Source of the DNA: Halococcus saccharolyticus DSM 5350
GTDB lineage: Archaea; Halobacteriota; Halobacteria; Halobacteriales; Halococcaceae
Length of the DNA: 64,000 bases
Reading direction: 5' to 3'
Assembly (NCBI RefSeq): GCF_000336915.1
Contig: NZ_AOMD01000021.1
Location: 224,388 to 288,387, forward strand
The number at the start of each line of letters is the position of its first letter. Position 1 is the first letter of the stretch. The position numbers were made by a program, and so were the translations under genes. Below, in pieces: positions 43,557 through 53,409 of the stretch. The notes beneath the pieces were generated by a model. It was not told where the DNA came from and searched no databases. It was given only the letters and a program-made list of their open reading frames with translations.

Positions 43557-44099
43557 ATGACACGGGACCCGGACGAACCACCGATCGAGGAACGACTCGG
43601 CACCGCACTCCGGGAAACCGACGCGACGATCGCGGTCGCCGAATCCTGCACGGGCGGTCTCGTCGGCTCGCTGCTCACCGACGTACCGGGGTCGAGCGAC
43701 TACTTCGACCGCTCGGTCGTGACGTACTCCTCGCGGGCCAAGCGCTCGCTGCTCGCCGTTCCGCGCGAGGAACTCGACGCCCACGGTGCAGTCAGCGCGC
43801 CGGTCGCCCGCGCGATGGCCCGCGGCGTGCGCGATACCGCCGACACGACGTGGGGCGTCGCCACGACTGGGATCGCCGGCCCCGACGGCGGCACCGACGA
43901 GAAACCCGTCGGCACGGTCCACATCGGGGTCGCCTATGCAGGCGAGTGGGAGAGCGGCGATTCGGCCGCAGCCACCGAACATCACGTCTTCGAGGGATCG
44001 CGCCGCGAGGTCAAGCGGAAAATCGCCCGGCGCGCGCTGACGGCAGTGCTCGAACGACTTGACGAGCGGCGGAACCGCCGCTCGAACGACACGGCTTAA
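43557..44099 (+). CDS. CinA-domain protein (nicotinamide-nucleotide amidohydrolase)
   Basis: 180 residues, only the C-terminal CinA (PncC) domain. AVAESCTGGLVGSLLTDVPG is the hallmark, followed by SDYFDRSVVTYSSRAKRSLL and GVATTGIAGPDGGTDEKPVG. Family members convert nicotinamide mononucleotide to nicotinic acid mononucleotide in NAD recycling. Start at ATG 43557 with an acidic N-terminal extension of 15 residues. Confidence 0.9.
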   Translation: MTRDPDEPPIEERLGTALRETDATIAVAESCTGGLVGSLLTDVPGSSDYFDRSVVTYSSRAKRSLLAVPREELDAHGAVSAPVARAMARGVRDTADTTWGVATTGIAGPDGGTDEKPVGTVHIGVAYAGEWESGDSAAATEHHVFEGSRREVKRKIARRALTAVLERLDERRNRRSNDTA

Positions 44100-44173
44100 C
44101 CGCTGCCGGTCGTCGCGGCGCACGATGAACGGGATGAGTTGTTGGCGACGATGAGTAGGGAGGCGTCCGGACG

Positions 44174-44662
44174 ATGAACAAGAAGGGGCACGTCATCAAC
44201 GCGCTCGTCCTGAGCGTCGGACTCGCGTATCTCACTCACCCCACGGGCGACGCCACTACCGCGCGCGCGGTCGTCGGGTTCGCGGTCCCGGTGGTGCTCG
44301 GGGCGCTCGTCCCCGACGTCGACACCGCGTTCGGGAGCCACCGGAAGACGTTCCACAACCTCCCGACGCTCGGACTCTTCGTCGCGTATCCTCTCTACTT
44401 CGACAATCTCGAACTGGTGTGGATCGGCGTGGCGACCCACTACGTACTCGATCTGCTCGGGACGAAGCGGGGACTCGCGCTGCTGTACCCGCTCGACAGC
44501 ACCGAGTTCGATCTCCCCGTGGGAGTCCGGGTGGAGAGTCGGTACGCGACCCTCGTGGTCCTCCTCATCACGGGCGTCGAGATCGCCGTCGCCGCGGTGC
44601 TCGCAGCCGACACTCCCCGACAGCTTCTCACCGACGGCCTGCGCGCGGCCGGCCTGTTCTGA
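44174..44662 (+). CDS. Membrane-bound metal-dependent hydrolase (YdjM/DUF457-like)
   Basis: 162 residues with four or five helices. The start MNKKGHVINALVLSVGLAYL, then GALVPDVDTAFGSHRKTFHN and ATHYVLDLLGTKRGLALLYP carry the conserved His/Asp residues of this predicted hydrolase family. Biological substrate not known. Stand-alone, 74 bases after cinA. Confidence 0.85.
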   Translation: MNKKGHVINALVLSVGLAYLTHPTGDATTARAVVGFAVPVVLGALVPDVDTAFGSHRKTFHNLPTLGLFVAYPLYFDNLELVWIGVATHYVLDLLGTKRGLALLYPLDSTEFDLPVGVRVESRYATLVVLLITGVEIAVAAVLAADTPRQLLTDGLRAAGLF

Positions 44663-44759
44663 CGGCGGTTCGCCAATCCCTCGACGGCGCACCGACCGGC
44701 GATCGCCCGGGATGGAACAGAACAGGTATGGGCCACGCGCCAGTCGTCCCGACAGAGTG

Positions 44760-45920
44760 ATGGGTTCATCGAAACACGCTGTGGTCGTCGCCTGCCTCGT
44801 CCTCGCGGCGTCGGTCGTGGGTGTCACCGGCGTTGCACCCGTCGGCACCGCGAACGCCCAGTCCGGGGGCGGCCCGATCCCGATCGATTCCTGCCGGACG
44901 ATCGCCGACGACGGCAGCTACGTTCTCACTGAAAACGTCACGAACAGCTCAGCCGACACCTGCATCCAGATCCTGTCGAGCGACGTCGTCTTCGATGGCG
45001 GTGGTCACACGATCGACGCCGGGCCGAACGCGACCCCGAACGCCACCAACGGCTCGAACGGAACGGCAAGCGTCGGCGTCCGAGTCAACAACTCGCTCAC
45101 GACGACCGCGAACGTCACCGTCCGCAACGTGACGACGACCGACTGGACGTCCGGGGTCGCTTATCGTGACGTGAACGGCGGGTCCATCCAGGACGTCAAC
45201 GCGAGCGCGAACGCCCGCAACGGGATCCAGCTCGTGGGATCGGACGACACACGACTCGAAAGCGTCACCGCGGTCAACAACAGCCGATGGAGCCTCTACA
45301 CCGCGGGCAACGCCACGAACACCCGAGCGACGAACCTCACGACCCGCTCGGCGACGGTCTCGTTCACCGCGAGCGACGTCGCGCTCACGGGTGTTTCCAA
45401 CCCGCCGCTCGGCACGGAAAACCGGACGAATGTCGGGCAGTTCGTCGGAGCGGTTGCCACCGCGCCGAACGCCTCGCTCGAGCTCACCGTTCCGTACACC
45501 GACGAGACCGTTACCAACGCGAACATCACTGAGCGATCGATCCGACTGTGGACCTACGACGGCACCTGGCAGCAGGTTCCCGGCGTGAACTACGTCAACC
45601 TCACCAGCAATCGCGTCGTGGCGACCGTCCCATCTCCGGAGAACGCGTCGGTCCTCGCGCCGCTGGGCAAGACAGCGACCCCGACGCCGACACCAACGCC
45701 GACGGCGACCGCGACGCCGACGCCAACAGCAACAGAGACGGCGATCACCACAGCGACCCCGACGACGGGTGACAGTGGTGAATCGGGCGGAACGACCGCA
45801 GCGAACGGGACCGCCAACGAATCCGGCGGCAACAGCGGTGCGTTCGGCCCTGGATTCGGAACGATCGCCGCCATCGCCGCTCTCTTCGGAGCCGCCGTCC
45901 TCGCGCTTCGCCGCCGCTGA
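44760..45920 (+). CDS. Secreted surface glycoprotein with PGF-CTERM-like anchor
   Basis: 386 residues. Sec signal peptide (residues 1-32, cleavage after TANA). The body has a right-handed beta-helix look (VVFDGGGHTIDAGPN, NGIQLVGSDDTRLESVT) with many N-glycosylation sequons. A Thr/Pro stalk follows (about 305-345). The end is FGPGFGTIAAIAALFGAAVL plus Arg-rich tail, a PGF-CTERM signal for archaeosortase A and lipid attachment. ATG 44760 follows a GTG-rich leader. Confidence 0.85.
   Translation: MGSSKHAVVVACLVLAASVVGVTGVAPVGTANAQSGGGPIPIDSCRTIADDGSYVLTENVTNSSADTCIQILSSDVVFDGGGHTIDAGPNATPNATNGSNGTASVGVRVNNSLTTTANVTVRNVTTTDWTSGVAYRDVNGGSIQDVNASANARNGIQLVGSDDTRLESVTAVNNSRWSLYTAGNATNTRATNLTTRSATVSFTASDVALTGVSNPPLGTENRTNVGQFVGAVATAPNASLELTVPYTDETVTNANITERSIRLWTYDGTWQQVPGVNYVNLTSNRVVATVPSPENASVLAPLGKTATPTPTPTPTATATPTPTATETAITTATPTTGDSGESGGTTAANGTANESGGNSGAFGPGFGTIAAIAALFGAAVLALRRR
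45671..45770 (+). repeat. Thr-Pro stalk coding repeat
   Basis: Imperfect tandem of CCGACG/CCGACA/ACGGCG triplets encoding alternating Thr-Pro and Thr-Ala inside the surface-protein gene. Such stretches can change length by slippage. The encoded stalk is likely O-glycosylated and spans the S-layer. Confidence 0.6.
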
Positions 45921-45963
45921 AACGGATCGTTTCGCTGGCCACATCACCGACGGGTCCCGACGA

Positions 45964-46719
45964 TCAGTAAACGGACAGTTCGTCGAACCGACCGTCGTAG
46001 TGCTCGTGGTGCGGATGGGTCGCCGTTCGGCCGGGGAGGACGAGCCGATCGAACTTCCCCCACGAGTTCTCGTAGCCGAGATGGGCGAACTCCGCCGCCC
46101 GCCTGGCGCGGTGAATCGCGCCGCGTCGCCGCTGGACCCAGCGTGGCGCGTCTTCCGTAAACGCCGCCACGAGGTCGGCCTCGGTCTCGATCGACTCGTC
46201 GAACGCCGTCCAGACCTCGCCGATGGTCCCGCGGCGATGAGCGTACGATGAACCGAAGGCGGAGAGGCCGAACCGATCGGCGATCTCGCGTGCCCGGCGG
46301 GCGTGGTGCGGCCAGTATTTCGCGTTGTCGACCTCGACGGCGTCGATGGTTGCACGGTGTCGACCGATGGCGGCCGCGTCGAAGCCCACGTTCAAGAACT
46401 CGGGATGGGGAACCAACACCGCCGCGTTCTGGCGACGGAGTTCAGCCATCGTTCCATCCAGCGTGAGGAAGTCGGGCACCGGATCGGAAAGGCCGATCGC
46501 GAGCACGTGCTGGCGATCACGCCACGATCCGGTGAACAGTTCGCGTCCCGGCACCACCAGCAGATCGTCGTCGGAGAACGCGCGGGCTCTGGCCCGAATC
46601 TCGGGTAGACGGGTAAAATGCGGCGCGTACACCACGGCATCGAGGCCGTAGCGCTTGGCCCGGCGGACCACTCGCTGATCGAGGACTTTGACGTGGACGT
46701 CGATGCGGGACTCGCTCAC
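45964..46719 (-). CDS. PHP-domain phosphoesterase-like protein
   Basis: 251 residues. PHP landmarks: RIDVHVKVLD, DAVVYAPHFTRLPEI, VVPGRELFTG, AVLVPHPEFLNVGF, VDAVEVDNAKYWPHH and SYAHRRGTIGEVWTAF. The first motif is normally HxH; here the second His is Lys. Metal binding may thus be reduced. GTG 46719 gives the usual SESRIDVH start. Exact activity unknown. Confidence 0.82.
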   Translation of the reverse strand: MSESRIDVHVKVLDQRVVRRAKRYGLDAVVYAPHFTRLPEIRARARAFSDDDLLVVPGRELFTGSWRDRQHVLAIGLSDPVPDFLTLDGTMAELRRQNAAVLVPHPEFLNVGFDAAAIGRHRATIDAVEVDNAKYWPHHARRAREIADRFGLSAFGSSYAHRRGTIGEVWTAFDESIETEADLVAAFTEDAPRWVQRRRGAIHRARRAAEFAHLGYENSWGKFDRLVLPGRTATHPHHEHYDGRFDELSVY

Positions 46720-46885
46720 GGCTGACCTACAGTACCGATTCTCGCAGACGGCGGTTAACTCGTTCGACCTGTGGTCGTGAGCCACCCGGACCATCGCCGA
46801 TCAACCACATCCATGAACTCTCGCGAGACAGTTCCGAAAGCGGACAACGGGTCAGCCTACGTGGTTACGCCGGCGAAGCGAGTGG

Positions 46886-46915
46886 AAAAATTAGAAGAAC
46901 GTGCTAGCGTTCTTC
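46886..46915 (-). terminator. Hairpin plus T-tract downstream of spt5
   Basis: Read on the minus strand: stem GAAGAACG (pairing 46915-46908 with 46901-46894), loop CTAGCA, then TAATTTTT at 46893-46886. This is a bacterial-style terminator about 66 bases after the spt5 stop. The space between holds the large inverted repeat. Confidence 0.55.
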
Positions 46916-46944
46916 GGAGTTCACTCACAGTAGCTTCGCTGCCG

Positions 46945-47009
46945 TTCGGGTGCTAGATAGCGAGGAGCGCTTCGCTACGCTCAGCGCTCCTCGCTATCTA
47001 GCACCCGAA
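46945..47009. repeat. Perfect 27-base inverted repeat overlapping the 3' end of spt5
   Basis: Left arm 46945-46971 and right arm 46983-47009 are exact complements with an 11-base loop. The right arm encodes the last nine codons of spt5 (IRVLDSEER and part of the preceding codon); the left arm is an inverted copy just beyond the stop. Confidence 0.85.
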
Positions 47010-47418
47010 TCTGGTCGCCACGGACGGTGACGGGGATCGGCACCGTCGCCTCGTAAAGTTCGACCGTCACCTGATCCTTGCCCTCGTCGATGCGCTGGAC
47101 CTGAGCCTTCTCGCCCTTGAACGGGCCGGCGATGAGCTCGACGATGTCGCTCTCGGCGATCCCCTCGACATCGGGTTTCGGCGAGAGGAAGTGTTCGACC
47201 TCCGCGATCGAGGACTCGCCCGGCACGAGATTTCTGGCGTGGGGGATCTCGTCGAGCACGCGTTCGAGGATCGCGTGGTCGTCGGCCTCGACCATCACGT
47301 AGCTCGTGAGCGAGTCGGGCGCGAGCGCGGCGTGGATGTCGTTTTCCTCGCGGTTCATGATCATGTCCGCCACCGTACGCTCCTGGCTCGCGGTGGTCTT
47401 CACGGCGTACACGCTCAT
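46981..47418 (-). CDS. spt5: Transcription elongation factor Spt5 (NusG)
   Basis: 145 residues. NGN domain (1-85: [55 protein letters not shown]) and KOW domain (90-140: [20 protein letters not shown]). Binds the RNA polymerase clamp and aids processive elongation. It begins one base after the secE stop. The gene pair and neighbouring ftsZ1 are a conserved haloarchaeal block. Its last codons lie in a large inverted repeat. Confidence 0.96.
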   Translation of the reverse strand: MSVYAVKTTASQERTVADMIMNREENDIHAALAPDSLTSYVMVEADDHAILERVLDEIPHARNLVPGESSIAEVEHFLSPKPDVEGIAESDIVELIAGPFKGEKAQVQRIDEGKDQVTVELYEATVPIPVTVRGDQIRVLDSEER

Positions 47419-47419
47419 C

Positions 47420-47593
47420 TCAGAGCCCTCCCGGCACGAACCCCATCACGAAGGCGATCAAGAATCCGAGGATGCCCACAAGGACGATCCCCGCACCCGC
47501 GATGAGTGCGATCTGTGAGAACTCCTCCCAGTCGGGCGTACTGGCGAGCTTCAACACTCGCGTATAGCTCGAAAGGTCGTATTTGATGTCCAT
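47420..47593 (-). CDS. secE: Protein translocase SecE/Sec61-gamma subunit
   Basis: 57 residues, below common ORF cut-offs. [20 protein letters not shown] is an amphipathic start, followed by [20 protein letters not shown] and one C-terminal transmembrane helix. It clamps the SecY channel halves. ATG 47593 lies 63 bases after the ftsZ1 stop and its TGA is one base before spt5, so secE-spt5 is an operon. Confidence 0.93.
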   Translation of the reverse strand: MDIKYDLSSYTRVLKLASTPDWEEFSQIALIAGAGIVLVGILGFLIAFVMGFVPGGL

Positions 47594-47656
47594 GTTGGCG
47601 GCTGTAGCGTTCCGACGGGTTTCTATGTGTTGTTTCGACTGGCGATCGCCGTCGCG

Positions 47657-48787
47657 TTACTCCACGTAGTCGATGTCGTTGTCGACCCGACCGGTTTCGT
47701 CGGCGAGGTCGGACTGGCCGTAGATCTGGGGCGACTCGACACCCGTAACCACGATCATGGTCTCCATCGTGCCGCTGAAGCTCTCGTCGACCGACGCGCC
47801 CCAGATGATCCGGGCGTCGGGATCGATCCGGTCGTAGATCTCCTCGACGACGCCCTCTGCCTCTTCGATACTCATGTCTGGACCGCCGACCACGTTGACC
47901 AGCGCGGAACTCGCGCCCTTGAACTCCACGTCCAGCAGCGGCGAGCGCAGCGCCGACTGGATCGAGTCGCGGGCCTTGTTCTCCGAGTCGGACTCGCCGA
48001 GCCCGATCATCGCGACGCCGCCGTTCTCCATCACGGTGCGCACGTCGGCGAAGTCGACGTTCACGAGGCCGGGCTTGGTGATGAGTTCGGTCATCCCCTT
48101 GACCGACCGCATCAGTACGCGGTCGCAGATGGTGAACGCGTCCTGGAGCGGGAGATTCGGCGCGTACTCGAGCAACCGGTCGTTCGGGACGACGATCACG
48201 GTATCGGAGACCGCACGCAGCCGTTCGAGACCCGCGTCGGCGTTCGATCGCCGGCGCTCGCCCTCCGCAGTGAACGGGATCGTGGCGATCGCGATTGTGA
48301 GCGCGCCCGCCTCCTGGGCGGCCTGGGCGACCACCGGGGCCGCGCCGGTACCGGTGCCGCCGCCGAGGCCCGCCGTCACGAACACCATGTCCGAACCATC
48401 GATCGATTCCCGGATGTCGTCCAGGGTCTCGCGGGCGGCCTCCTCGCCGATCTTCGGTACCGAGCCCGCGCCGCGCCCGCCGGTGCGCTCGCGGCCCATC
48501 AAGATCTTGGTGTCGGCCTGGACCTGTTCGACGAGATGCTGAGCGTCGGTGTTGGCGGCGACCAGCTTCGCACCGTGGATCCCCTCCTTGTCCATTCGGG
48601 TGACGGTGTTCGAGCCCGCGCCGCCACAGCCCACCACCGTGATCTGGGTCTTGAGATCGTCGACGACTCCGGCGAGTTCCTCGTTGGTCATCGTCCCCTT
48701 TTCGCGCTCGCCGGCCGGCGTCTCGTGGCCGTCACGCTCGTCGCCCGCTTGACTCTCGTCGATGGCATCCTCGATGATCGAATCCAT
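47657..48787 (-). CDS. ftsZ1: Cell-division GTPase FtsZ1
   Basis: 376 residues. Tubulin signature [18 protein letters not shown] near residue 120. The nucleotide-binding start [17 protein letters not shown] and the T7 loop region ([20 protein letters not shown]) are present. An acidic N-terminal arm of about 40 residues is typical for FtsZ1, which acts as assembly scaffold with FtsZ2. Upstream of secE-spt5 on the same strand. Confidence 0.96.
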   Translation of the reverse strand: MDSIIEDAIDESQAGDERDGHETPAGEREKGTMTNEELAGVVDDLKTQITVVGCGGAGSNTVTRMDKEGIHGAKLVAANTDAQHLVEQVQADTKILMGRERTGGRGAGSVPKIGEEAARETLDDIRESIDGSDMVFVTAGLGGGTGTGAAPVVAQAAQEAGALTIAIATIPFTAEGERRRSNADAGLERLRAVSDTVIVVPNDRLLEYAPNLPLQDAFTICDRVLMRSVKGMTELITKPGLVNVDFADVRTVMENGGVAMIGLGESDSENKARDSIQSALRSPLLDVEFKGASSALVNVVGGPDMSIEEAEGVVEEIYDRIDPDARIIWGASVDESFSGTMETMIVVTGVESPQIYGQSDLADETGRVDNDIDYVE

Positions 48788-48815
48788 TTATGACCGCATG
48801 ACGCACGGCGGCTAT

Positions 48816-50189
48816 TTATCTTTCCCCTTCTGTTCGAGGTGTGTCATTGTCCTCGTCGAGCGGAAATCGTCGCTCGCGACGTTCGTGGACCGTCTCGGGC
48901 TCGATCGTCCGGCCGTCGACCGTGACTGCCTCCCCGTCGGCGAGTCGGCCGAACGCCGGCCCCTCTGACACACCCGCGTCGCGTGCCGCCGTGGGGTCGA
49001 ACGCCGTTTCACGCGCTATCAGCGCGTCGTCACGGCGTTCGACGGTCTCGTACTCCTCGTCGAGAACGTCGGCGAACGCGTCGACGATCTCGGCGAGGTC
49101 GTCAGTCTCTCGAAGGACGACCTCGCCAGCGAGCCGCGAACCGCCGTGATCGGTGTCGAACGCGATCGTGCGACGCTCGACCGCTGCACGCGTCGCTGCG
49201 GCGTCGATCCCCTCGGCTTCGGCGAGGAGCGCCGCCGGGAGCGAGACGGTCGTGATCCCGTTGATCGCCTTGCCGGCCTCGTGAGCGCGGTCGCCGAATC
49301 GGAGTCCAGCGTCGACTGATCCGATCGCGCACTCGACCTGTGCGACGAGGTCGAGGGAGACACCCGCGGTCTCGCGGAGCCATGTCTCGGTCACGACCCG
49401 ATACCCGAGATCGTCGATCGCGTCCGTCAGCGTGGGTCGGTCGCCCTCGACGAGCGCGCGGGTCGCGCCGCTTCGCTCGAACGCTTGCCGGAGGACGTCA
49501 CGGTTTTCGCTCGGATCACCCATCGCGTCGAGCGCCCAGTCAACGCCGATGTGTCCCACTGCCCAGTCGGTCTCGCGCACCACACGCCCGAATCGGGGGA
49601 CGTAGTGGCCGCCACCGAACCCCACCACCTGGCGATCGCGATACGGCCCGATCCCCCGCAGATCGAGGATAGCGCGCGCGACCGCTCGTGCGCCGTCGGG
49701 GTCGTCCCACTCCGTTTCGCCACTCCCTAGTTCGACGAACATCGAGGGCGCGCCGACGTCGGAGGGGCCGTGGTGAGTGCCCTCCATTCCGACGTCGTAC
49801 CCCGATGGCGCGTGTTCGCGGAGCGCATTGAGCACTCGGGCTTGGGCGTTCGGGCAGGCTGTGGCGAGTTCGCCGTCCGCACCACCGTGTTCGGCGGGAC
49901 CGAAGTTGCCGGTGTGGTGGGCGGTCAGGAGCGGTCCGGTGTCACCGGCGTGTTTCGAGGCGAACACCACGAACTCGGGAGCGGCGAAGACGTCGGCCAC
50001 GCCCTCGAGATCGAGGTGGAGATCGTCGAGCGAACGGAGTTCGAACCCTGGTGTGCGGTGGACGGTGCCGCCGCCCTCGCTGTCGGAGCGGGCATCGTCC
50101 ACGACTCGTTCCCAGTCAGTGAGTTCGAGCAGGTGGTCGCCGATGTGGACCGACGCCGGGTCGGCGCGGCTGACGACGATACCGATCAT
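48816..50189 (-). CDS. dtdA: D-aminoacyl-tRNA deacylase (archaeal DtdA)
   Basis: Removes D-amino acids from mischarged tRNA. 457 residues. MIGIVVSRADPASVHIGDHL opens it. LTAHHTGNFGPAEHGGADGE, MEGTHHGPSDVGAPSMFVEL and VVGFGGGHYVPRF are conserved His-rich zinc or catalytic parts of the GEK1/DtdA family. It is 28 bases upstream of ftsZ1. The last 100 residues are a haloarchaeal extension. Confidence 0.93.
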   Translation of the reverse strand: MIGIVVSRADPASVHIGDHLLELTDWERVVDDARSDSEGGGTVHRTPGFELRSLDDLHLDLEGVADVFAAPEFVVFASKHAGDTGPLLTAHHTGNFGPAEHGGADGELATACPNAQARVLNALREHAPSGYDVGMEGTHHGPSDVGAPSMFVELGSGETEWDDPDGARAVARAILDLRGIGPYRDRQVVGFGGGHYVPRFGRVVRETDWAVGHIGVDWALDAMGDPSENRDVLRQAFERSGATRALVEGDRPTLTDAIDDLGYRVVTETWLRETAGVSLDLVAQVECAIGSVDAGLRFGDRAHEAGKAINGITTVSLPAALLAEAEGIDAAATRAAVERRTIAFDTDHGGSRLAGEVVLRETDDLAEIVDAFADVLDEEYETVERRDDALIARETAFDPTAARDAGVSEGPAFGRLADGEAVTVDGRTIEPETVHERRERRFPLDEDNDTPRTEGER

Positions 50190-50234
50190 ACTGAGACGCG
50201 ACGGGCGAGCGAGTAAACCCGTTCGTTTCGGTTT

Positions 50235-51653
50235 TCAGTCGGCCCGTTCCGGCTGGGTTCTTTCCGGTCCGACGGCCTCCCGAGCGGTCGTGGTCGTCCG
50301 TCCGAGGAGGTCGGCCAGCGCGTCGCGGCGGGCATAGAACAGCGCCGCGCCGAGAACGAGGTATATCGCCGTGTAGACGTAAAGGACGTTGATGCTCAGT
50401 GCGGTCGCCTGCGGTTCGGGGACTGTCTGGATGATGGCGAACTCGATACCGACCTGCGAGACGAACAGGACGAGCAGGCCGACCGCCTCGCGCATGCTAA
50501 TCTCGAAGTTGGTCAGGAGCGCGATCGCGAAGAGACTCTGGGCGGCGGTGATCCAGATTTCGGCCATCTGTTTCTCGTCGAACGGCAGTCCCCCGAGGTG
50601 GCCGGCTGCGATGGAATAGACCACCGCGAGGGTACCGATGAGCAGGGTCCACTGGTTGAGTTTCGAGGAGATGAGCGCGTTGAACCCCGCGGTCGAGCGT
50701 GCCTTGTTCACGAGGTAGGCGACGACGATGAGTTCCGGACTCTCGCTTGCGAGCGGTGCGAGCCACTGAATCATGAAGAACTCGGGGATACCGTACTGGA
50801 GACCCAGCTGTTCGAGACCGACGGCGAACGGTTCGACGGCGATGAAGATCAGGACGCCCGAATAGGTGAAGAGCGCGAGAACGCTGGCGATGCGCGGTCC
50901 CTTCGACCACGACTGGAGATAGGCGGGCACGCCGACGTGTTCTTCGCCTTCTTCGACATCGCCGCGGATGATGATAGCGATATAGAGGACGTAAAGCCCA
51001 ACGAGGACGAGCGTATCGAGCAACCCGATACCGCCGATCGGGCCGTTGCCGCTGAACGTCGTTCCACTCAACGGGACGACGAAAGCAAAGAGGGTCGCCG
51101 CGAGCAGGAAGGAGATTTCGAGCGCGAGGTCACGATCGAGCGTGACGGCGCTTTTCAGGAACCCCGAACGGTGATCGACGGCGGGATCGTCGGCGTGCCG
51201 CGCCCGATACACAGTAAAGAGAGCGATGCCGGCCCAGCCGAGACCGATGAGAATGCGGTTCGCGCCGGTCATGTTGGCGACCGCGAGGTTGGCGTTGGCC
51301 ATGCCCTGTGCGGTCCCCTCGAACGCACCGGCGTTCCACGCATAGAGCGCGTCGACGGCGTACTCCGGCGCGACGGCGAGAACTGCCAGCACCGCGATGG
51401 CGAACGCGCGTGGCACGTCCTTCTCTGCGGTCTCGGCCCCCCACGCGAGCAGGAAGGCGGCCCCGAGAACGGCCAGTCCGGCGACGACGACCGCCGTTCC
51501 CGGGGCGATGTTCTCGCCCGGGTGGATGGTCATGTACCCGCCGTAAGAGATGAACGTCGCCACGAACGGCACCGTCAGCAACAGCGCTGCGGCGACGGCA
51601 GCAAGTGGATGGCGAAAACGGTCGAGCATTACCGGAAATCGCGAGGGGAGCAT
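50235..51653 (-). CDS. CaCA-family cation exchanger (sodium:calcium antiporter-like)
   Basis: 472 residues, about eleven helices in two inverted halves. The alpha repeats are seen in [20 protein letters not shown] plus [20 protein letters not shown], and in [20 protein letters not shown] plus [20 protein letters not shown], with the acidic PE residues that bind cations. Cation is uncertain (Ca or other). ATG 51653 is used; ATG 51629 is an alternative. Divergent from aroE. Confidence 0.87.
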   Translation of the reverse strand: MLPSRFPVMLDRFRHPLAAVAAALLLTVPFVATFISYGGYMTIHPGENIAPGTAVVVAGLAVLGAAFLLAWGAETAEKDVPRAFAIAVLAVLAVAPEYAVDALYAWNAGAFEGTAQGMANANLAVANMTGANRILIGLGWAGIALFTVYRARHADDPAVDHRSGFLKSAVTLDRDLALEISFLLAATLFAFVVPLSGTTFSGNGPIGGIGLLDTLVLVGLYVLYIAIIIRGDVEEGEEHVGVPAYLQSWSKGPRIASVLALFTYSGVLIFIAVEPFAVGLEQLGLQYGIPEFFMIQWLAPLASESPELIVVAYLVNKARSTAGFNALISSKLNQWTLLIGTLAVVYSIAAGHLGGLPFDEKQMAEIWITAAQSLFAIALLTNFEISMREAVGLLVLFVSQVGIEFAIIQTVPEPQATALSINVLYVYTAIYLVLGAALFYARRDALADLLGRTTTTAREAVGPERTQPERAD

Positions 51654-51733
51654 ACCTATCTCTTTTGCTGTCGCGTGCAGCACCGGCGTTCGTCGACCGG
51701 CCCGCTTATCGCTCCGGCTCACGACGATCGCCC

Positions 51734-52546
51734 ATGCAGGTGTTCGGGCTGGTCGGCAATCCCGTCGGTCACTCGCTGTCGCCGCCGATGCACGAGGCGG
51801 CCTACGAAGAGTGCGGGATCGACGCGCGGTACGTCACGTTCGAACCCGATCCCGACGATCTCGAAGCGGCCATCGAGGGCGCACACGCTCTCGGTATTTG
51901 TGGCCTGAACGTCACGATCCCGTTCAAACAGGGCGTCCTCGATCTCGTCGAGCCCGACGACCTCGCGGCGCGGATCGGTGCGGTCAACACCATCGATTTC
52001 GGCGACGCTGACGACCGGGCGTCGGTGCCAACGGGTCACAACACCGACGCCGAGGGTGTCAGACGGGCGTTCGGACATCATGACGTGTCACTCGACGGAC
52101 GAGCGGTCGTCGTCGGGGCAGGTGGGGCGGGCCGTGCAGCAGCGTTCGCGCTCGCCGATGCAGGCATGTCGGTCGCGATCGCTAACCGTACAGTGGAACG
52201 CGCGGACGAACTCGCAGACGAGATCGACGGTGCGAACGGACACGGACTCGACGCGCTCGAACGAGTCGTCGCCAACGCCGACGTGGTGGTGAACGCCACG
52301 AGCGTCGGGATGGAGGCGAACGAAACGCCGGTCCCTGCCGAGGCGCTTCACGCCGATCTCGCCGTCCTCGATGCGGTGTACTCGCCGATCGAGACCCGAC
52401 TGCTCCGAAACGCTGCGGCGGTTGGCGCGACGACGATCGACGGCGGGTGGATGCTGCTGTATCAGGGCGTTGCGGCGTTCGAGCGGTGGACCGGCCAGGA
52501 TGCGCCGATCGACGTCATGAACGAAGCGCTTCGGGCACGTATTTAA
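51734..52546 (+). CDS. aroE: Shikimate dehydrogenase
   Basis: NADPH-dependent reduction of 3-dehydroshikimate. 270 residues. [20 protein letters not shown] binds shikimate, NVTIPFKQ contains the catalytic Lys, and [20 protein letters not shown] binds NADP with NRT as the phosphate contact. VVNATSVGM and [19 protein letters not shown] complete the family motifs. Followed after 25 bases by the HhH gene. Confidence 0.96.
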   Translation: MQVFGLVGNPVGHSLSPPMHEAAYEECGIDARYVTFEPDPDDLEAAIEGAHALGICGLNVTIPFKQGVLDLVEPDDLAARIGAVNTIDFGDADDRASVPTGHNTDAEGVRRAFGHHDVSLDGRAVVVGAGGAGRAAAFALADAGMSVAIANRTVERADELADEIDGANGHGLDALERVVANADVVVNATSVGMEANETPVPAEALHADLAVLDAVYSPIETRLLRNAAAVGATTIDGGWMLLYQGVAAFERWTGQDAPIDVMNEALRARI

Positions 52547-52571
52547 GTCCGGGGGGAGACAATCCCGATCC

Positions 52572-53294
52572 ATGACGCTGCTGGATACCATCAAGTCGAT
52601 GCTCGGCATCGATGACCGAGATTCGGGCGACGACCGATCGAGCGACGACCGTGGCGGTGTGACGGTCGAACGCGAACCGGACGATCGTAGTTCGGGGACA
52701 GCCCCGGAGACGGGTTCGGAGGACGCGGTCAAGGGGACGGAGACGAGCGAAACGGATCGCGACACGGACGAGCCGGCTGCCGCCGGGACCGACGCCGCGG
52801 GATCGACCGAATCGATGGTCGACGAGGACGCGGAAGGTGGGGCGGAACCGGGCGAAGTGACCGGACCGACGACCGGCGACGCCGAGCCATCCGAGCCCGC
52901 AGTCGAGACCACCTCAACCGAGGACGCCGACGAGGACGAAACCGTCAGCGACACGGGCGATGCGGTCGACGACGCCGACGAAAGCGTCGCGGCCGGCAGC
53001 GATGCGACGGGCTCGACCGGATCGATCACCGAGGAGACGAACGAATCGATCTCGGCGGCCGAAGATGCCGAGGCTGCGGGACCGACCGACGAGGAGCCGG
53101 GCGACACCGCCGAACACGACGTGGACGTGCTCAAGGGCATCGGACCATCCTACGCCGAACAGCTCGAATCCGCCGGCGTCGAGACCGTCGCCGATCTCGC
53201 CGACGCCGACTCGGCGGACCTCGCTGAGGAAACCGACATCTCCACGAGCCGGATCGATCGCTGGACCGAGCGCGCGAAGGCTCGACGGCAGTAA
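52572..53294 (+). CDS. Helix-hairpin-helix protein with long acidic linker
   Basis: 240 residues. A short N-terminal helix (MTLLDTIKSMLGIDD) is followed by about 165 residues of Asp/Glu/Ser/Thr/Gly-rich low-complexity sequence. The C-terminal 60 residues are an HhH domain (VLKGIGPSYAEQLESAGVET, VADLADADSADLAEE) of the DUF4332-like type. It should bind DNA or a protein. Gene order aroE-HhH is common in haloarchaea. Confidence 0.85.
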   Translation: MTLLDTIKSMLGIDDRDSGDDRSSDDRGGVTVEREPDDRSSGTAPETGSEDAVKGTETSETDRDTDEPAAAGTDAAGSTESMVDEDAEGGAEPGEVTGPTTGDAEPSEPAVETTSTEDADEDETVSDTGDAVDDADESVAAGSDATGSTGSITEETNESISAAEDAEAAGPTDEEPGDTAEHDVDVLKGIGPSYAEQLESAGVETVADLADADSADLAEETDISTSRIDRWTERAKARRQ

Positions 53295-53327
53295 TCCGCG
53301 TGCGAATGGACACGGCAGGTGCTATCG

Positions 53328-53354
53328 ATATCGGAACGCGACTCGCTCCGATAT
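53328..53354. promoter_or_regulatory. ATATCGGA/TCCGATAT inverted repeat before pabC
   Basis: ATATCGGA (53328-53335) and TCCGATAT (53347-53354), 8-base arms with an 11-base spacer, 56 bases before ATG 53410. Could be an operator or a scar of the deleted genes that usually lie here. Confidence 0.4.
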
Positions 53355-53409
53355 GGGCTGCGTCCGCCACCGCAGCCGACGCTGTGTTCGACAGCCGCAG
53401 TGGGGACCG

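Noticed and set aside
45671-45770. Triplet-rich stretch as a possible CRISPR-like or satellite array
   Set aside because: It is in frame within the surface protein and encodes a Thr-Pro stalk; there are no spacers.
46771-46956. 61-residue plus-strand ORF beside the PHP gene
   Set aside because: It runs through the hairpin terminator and the left arm of the inverted repeat and has no domain-like content.
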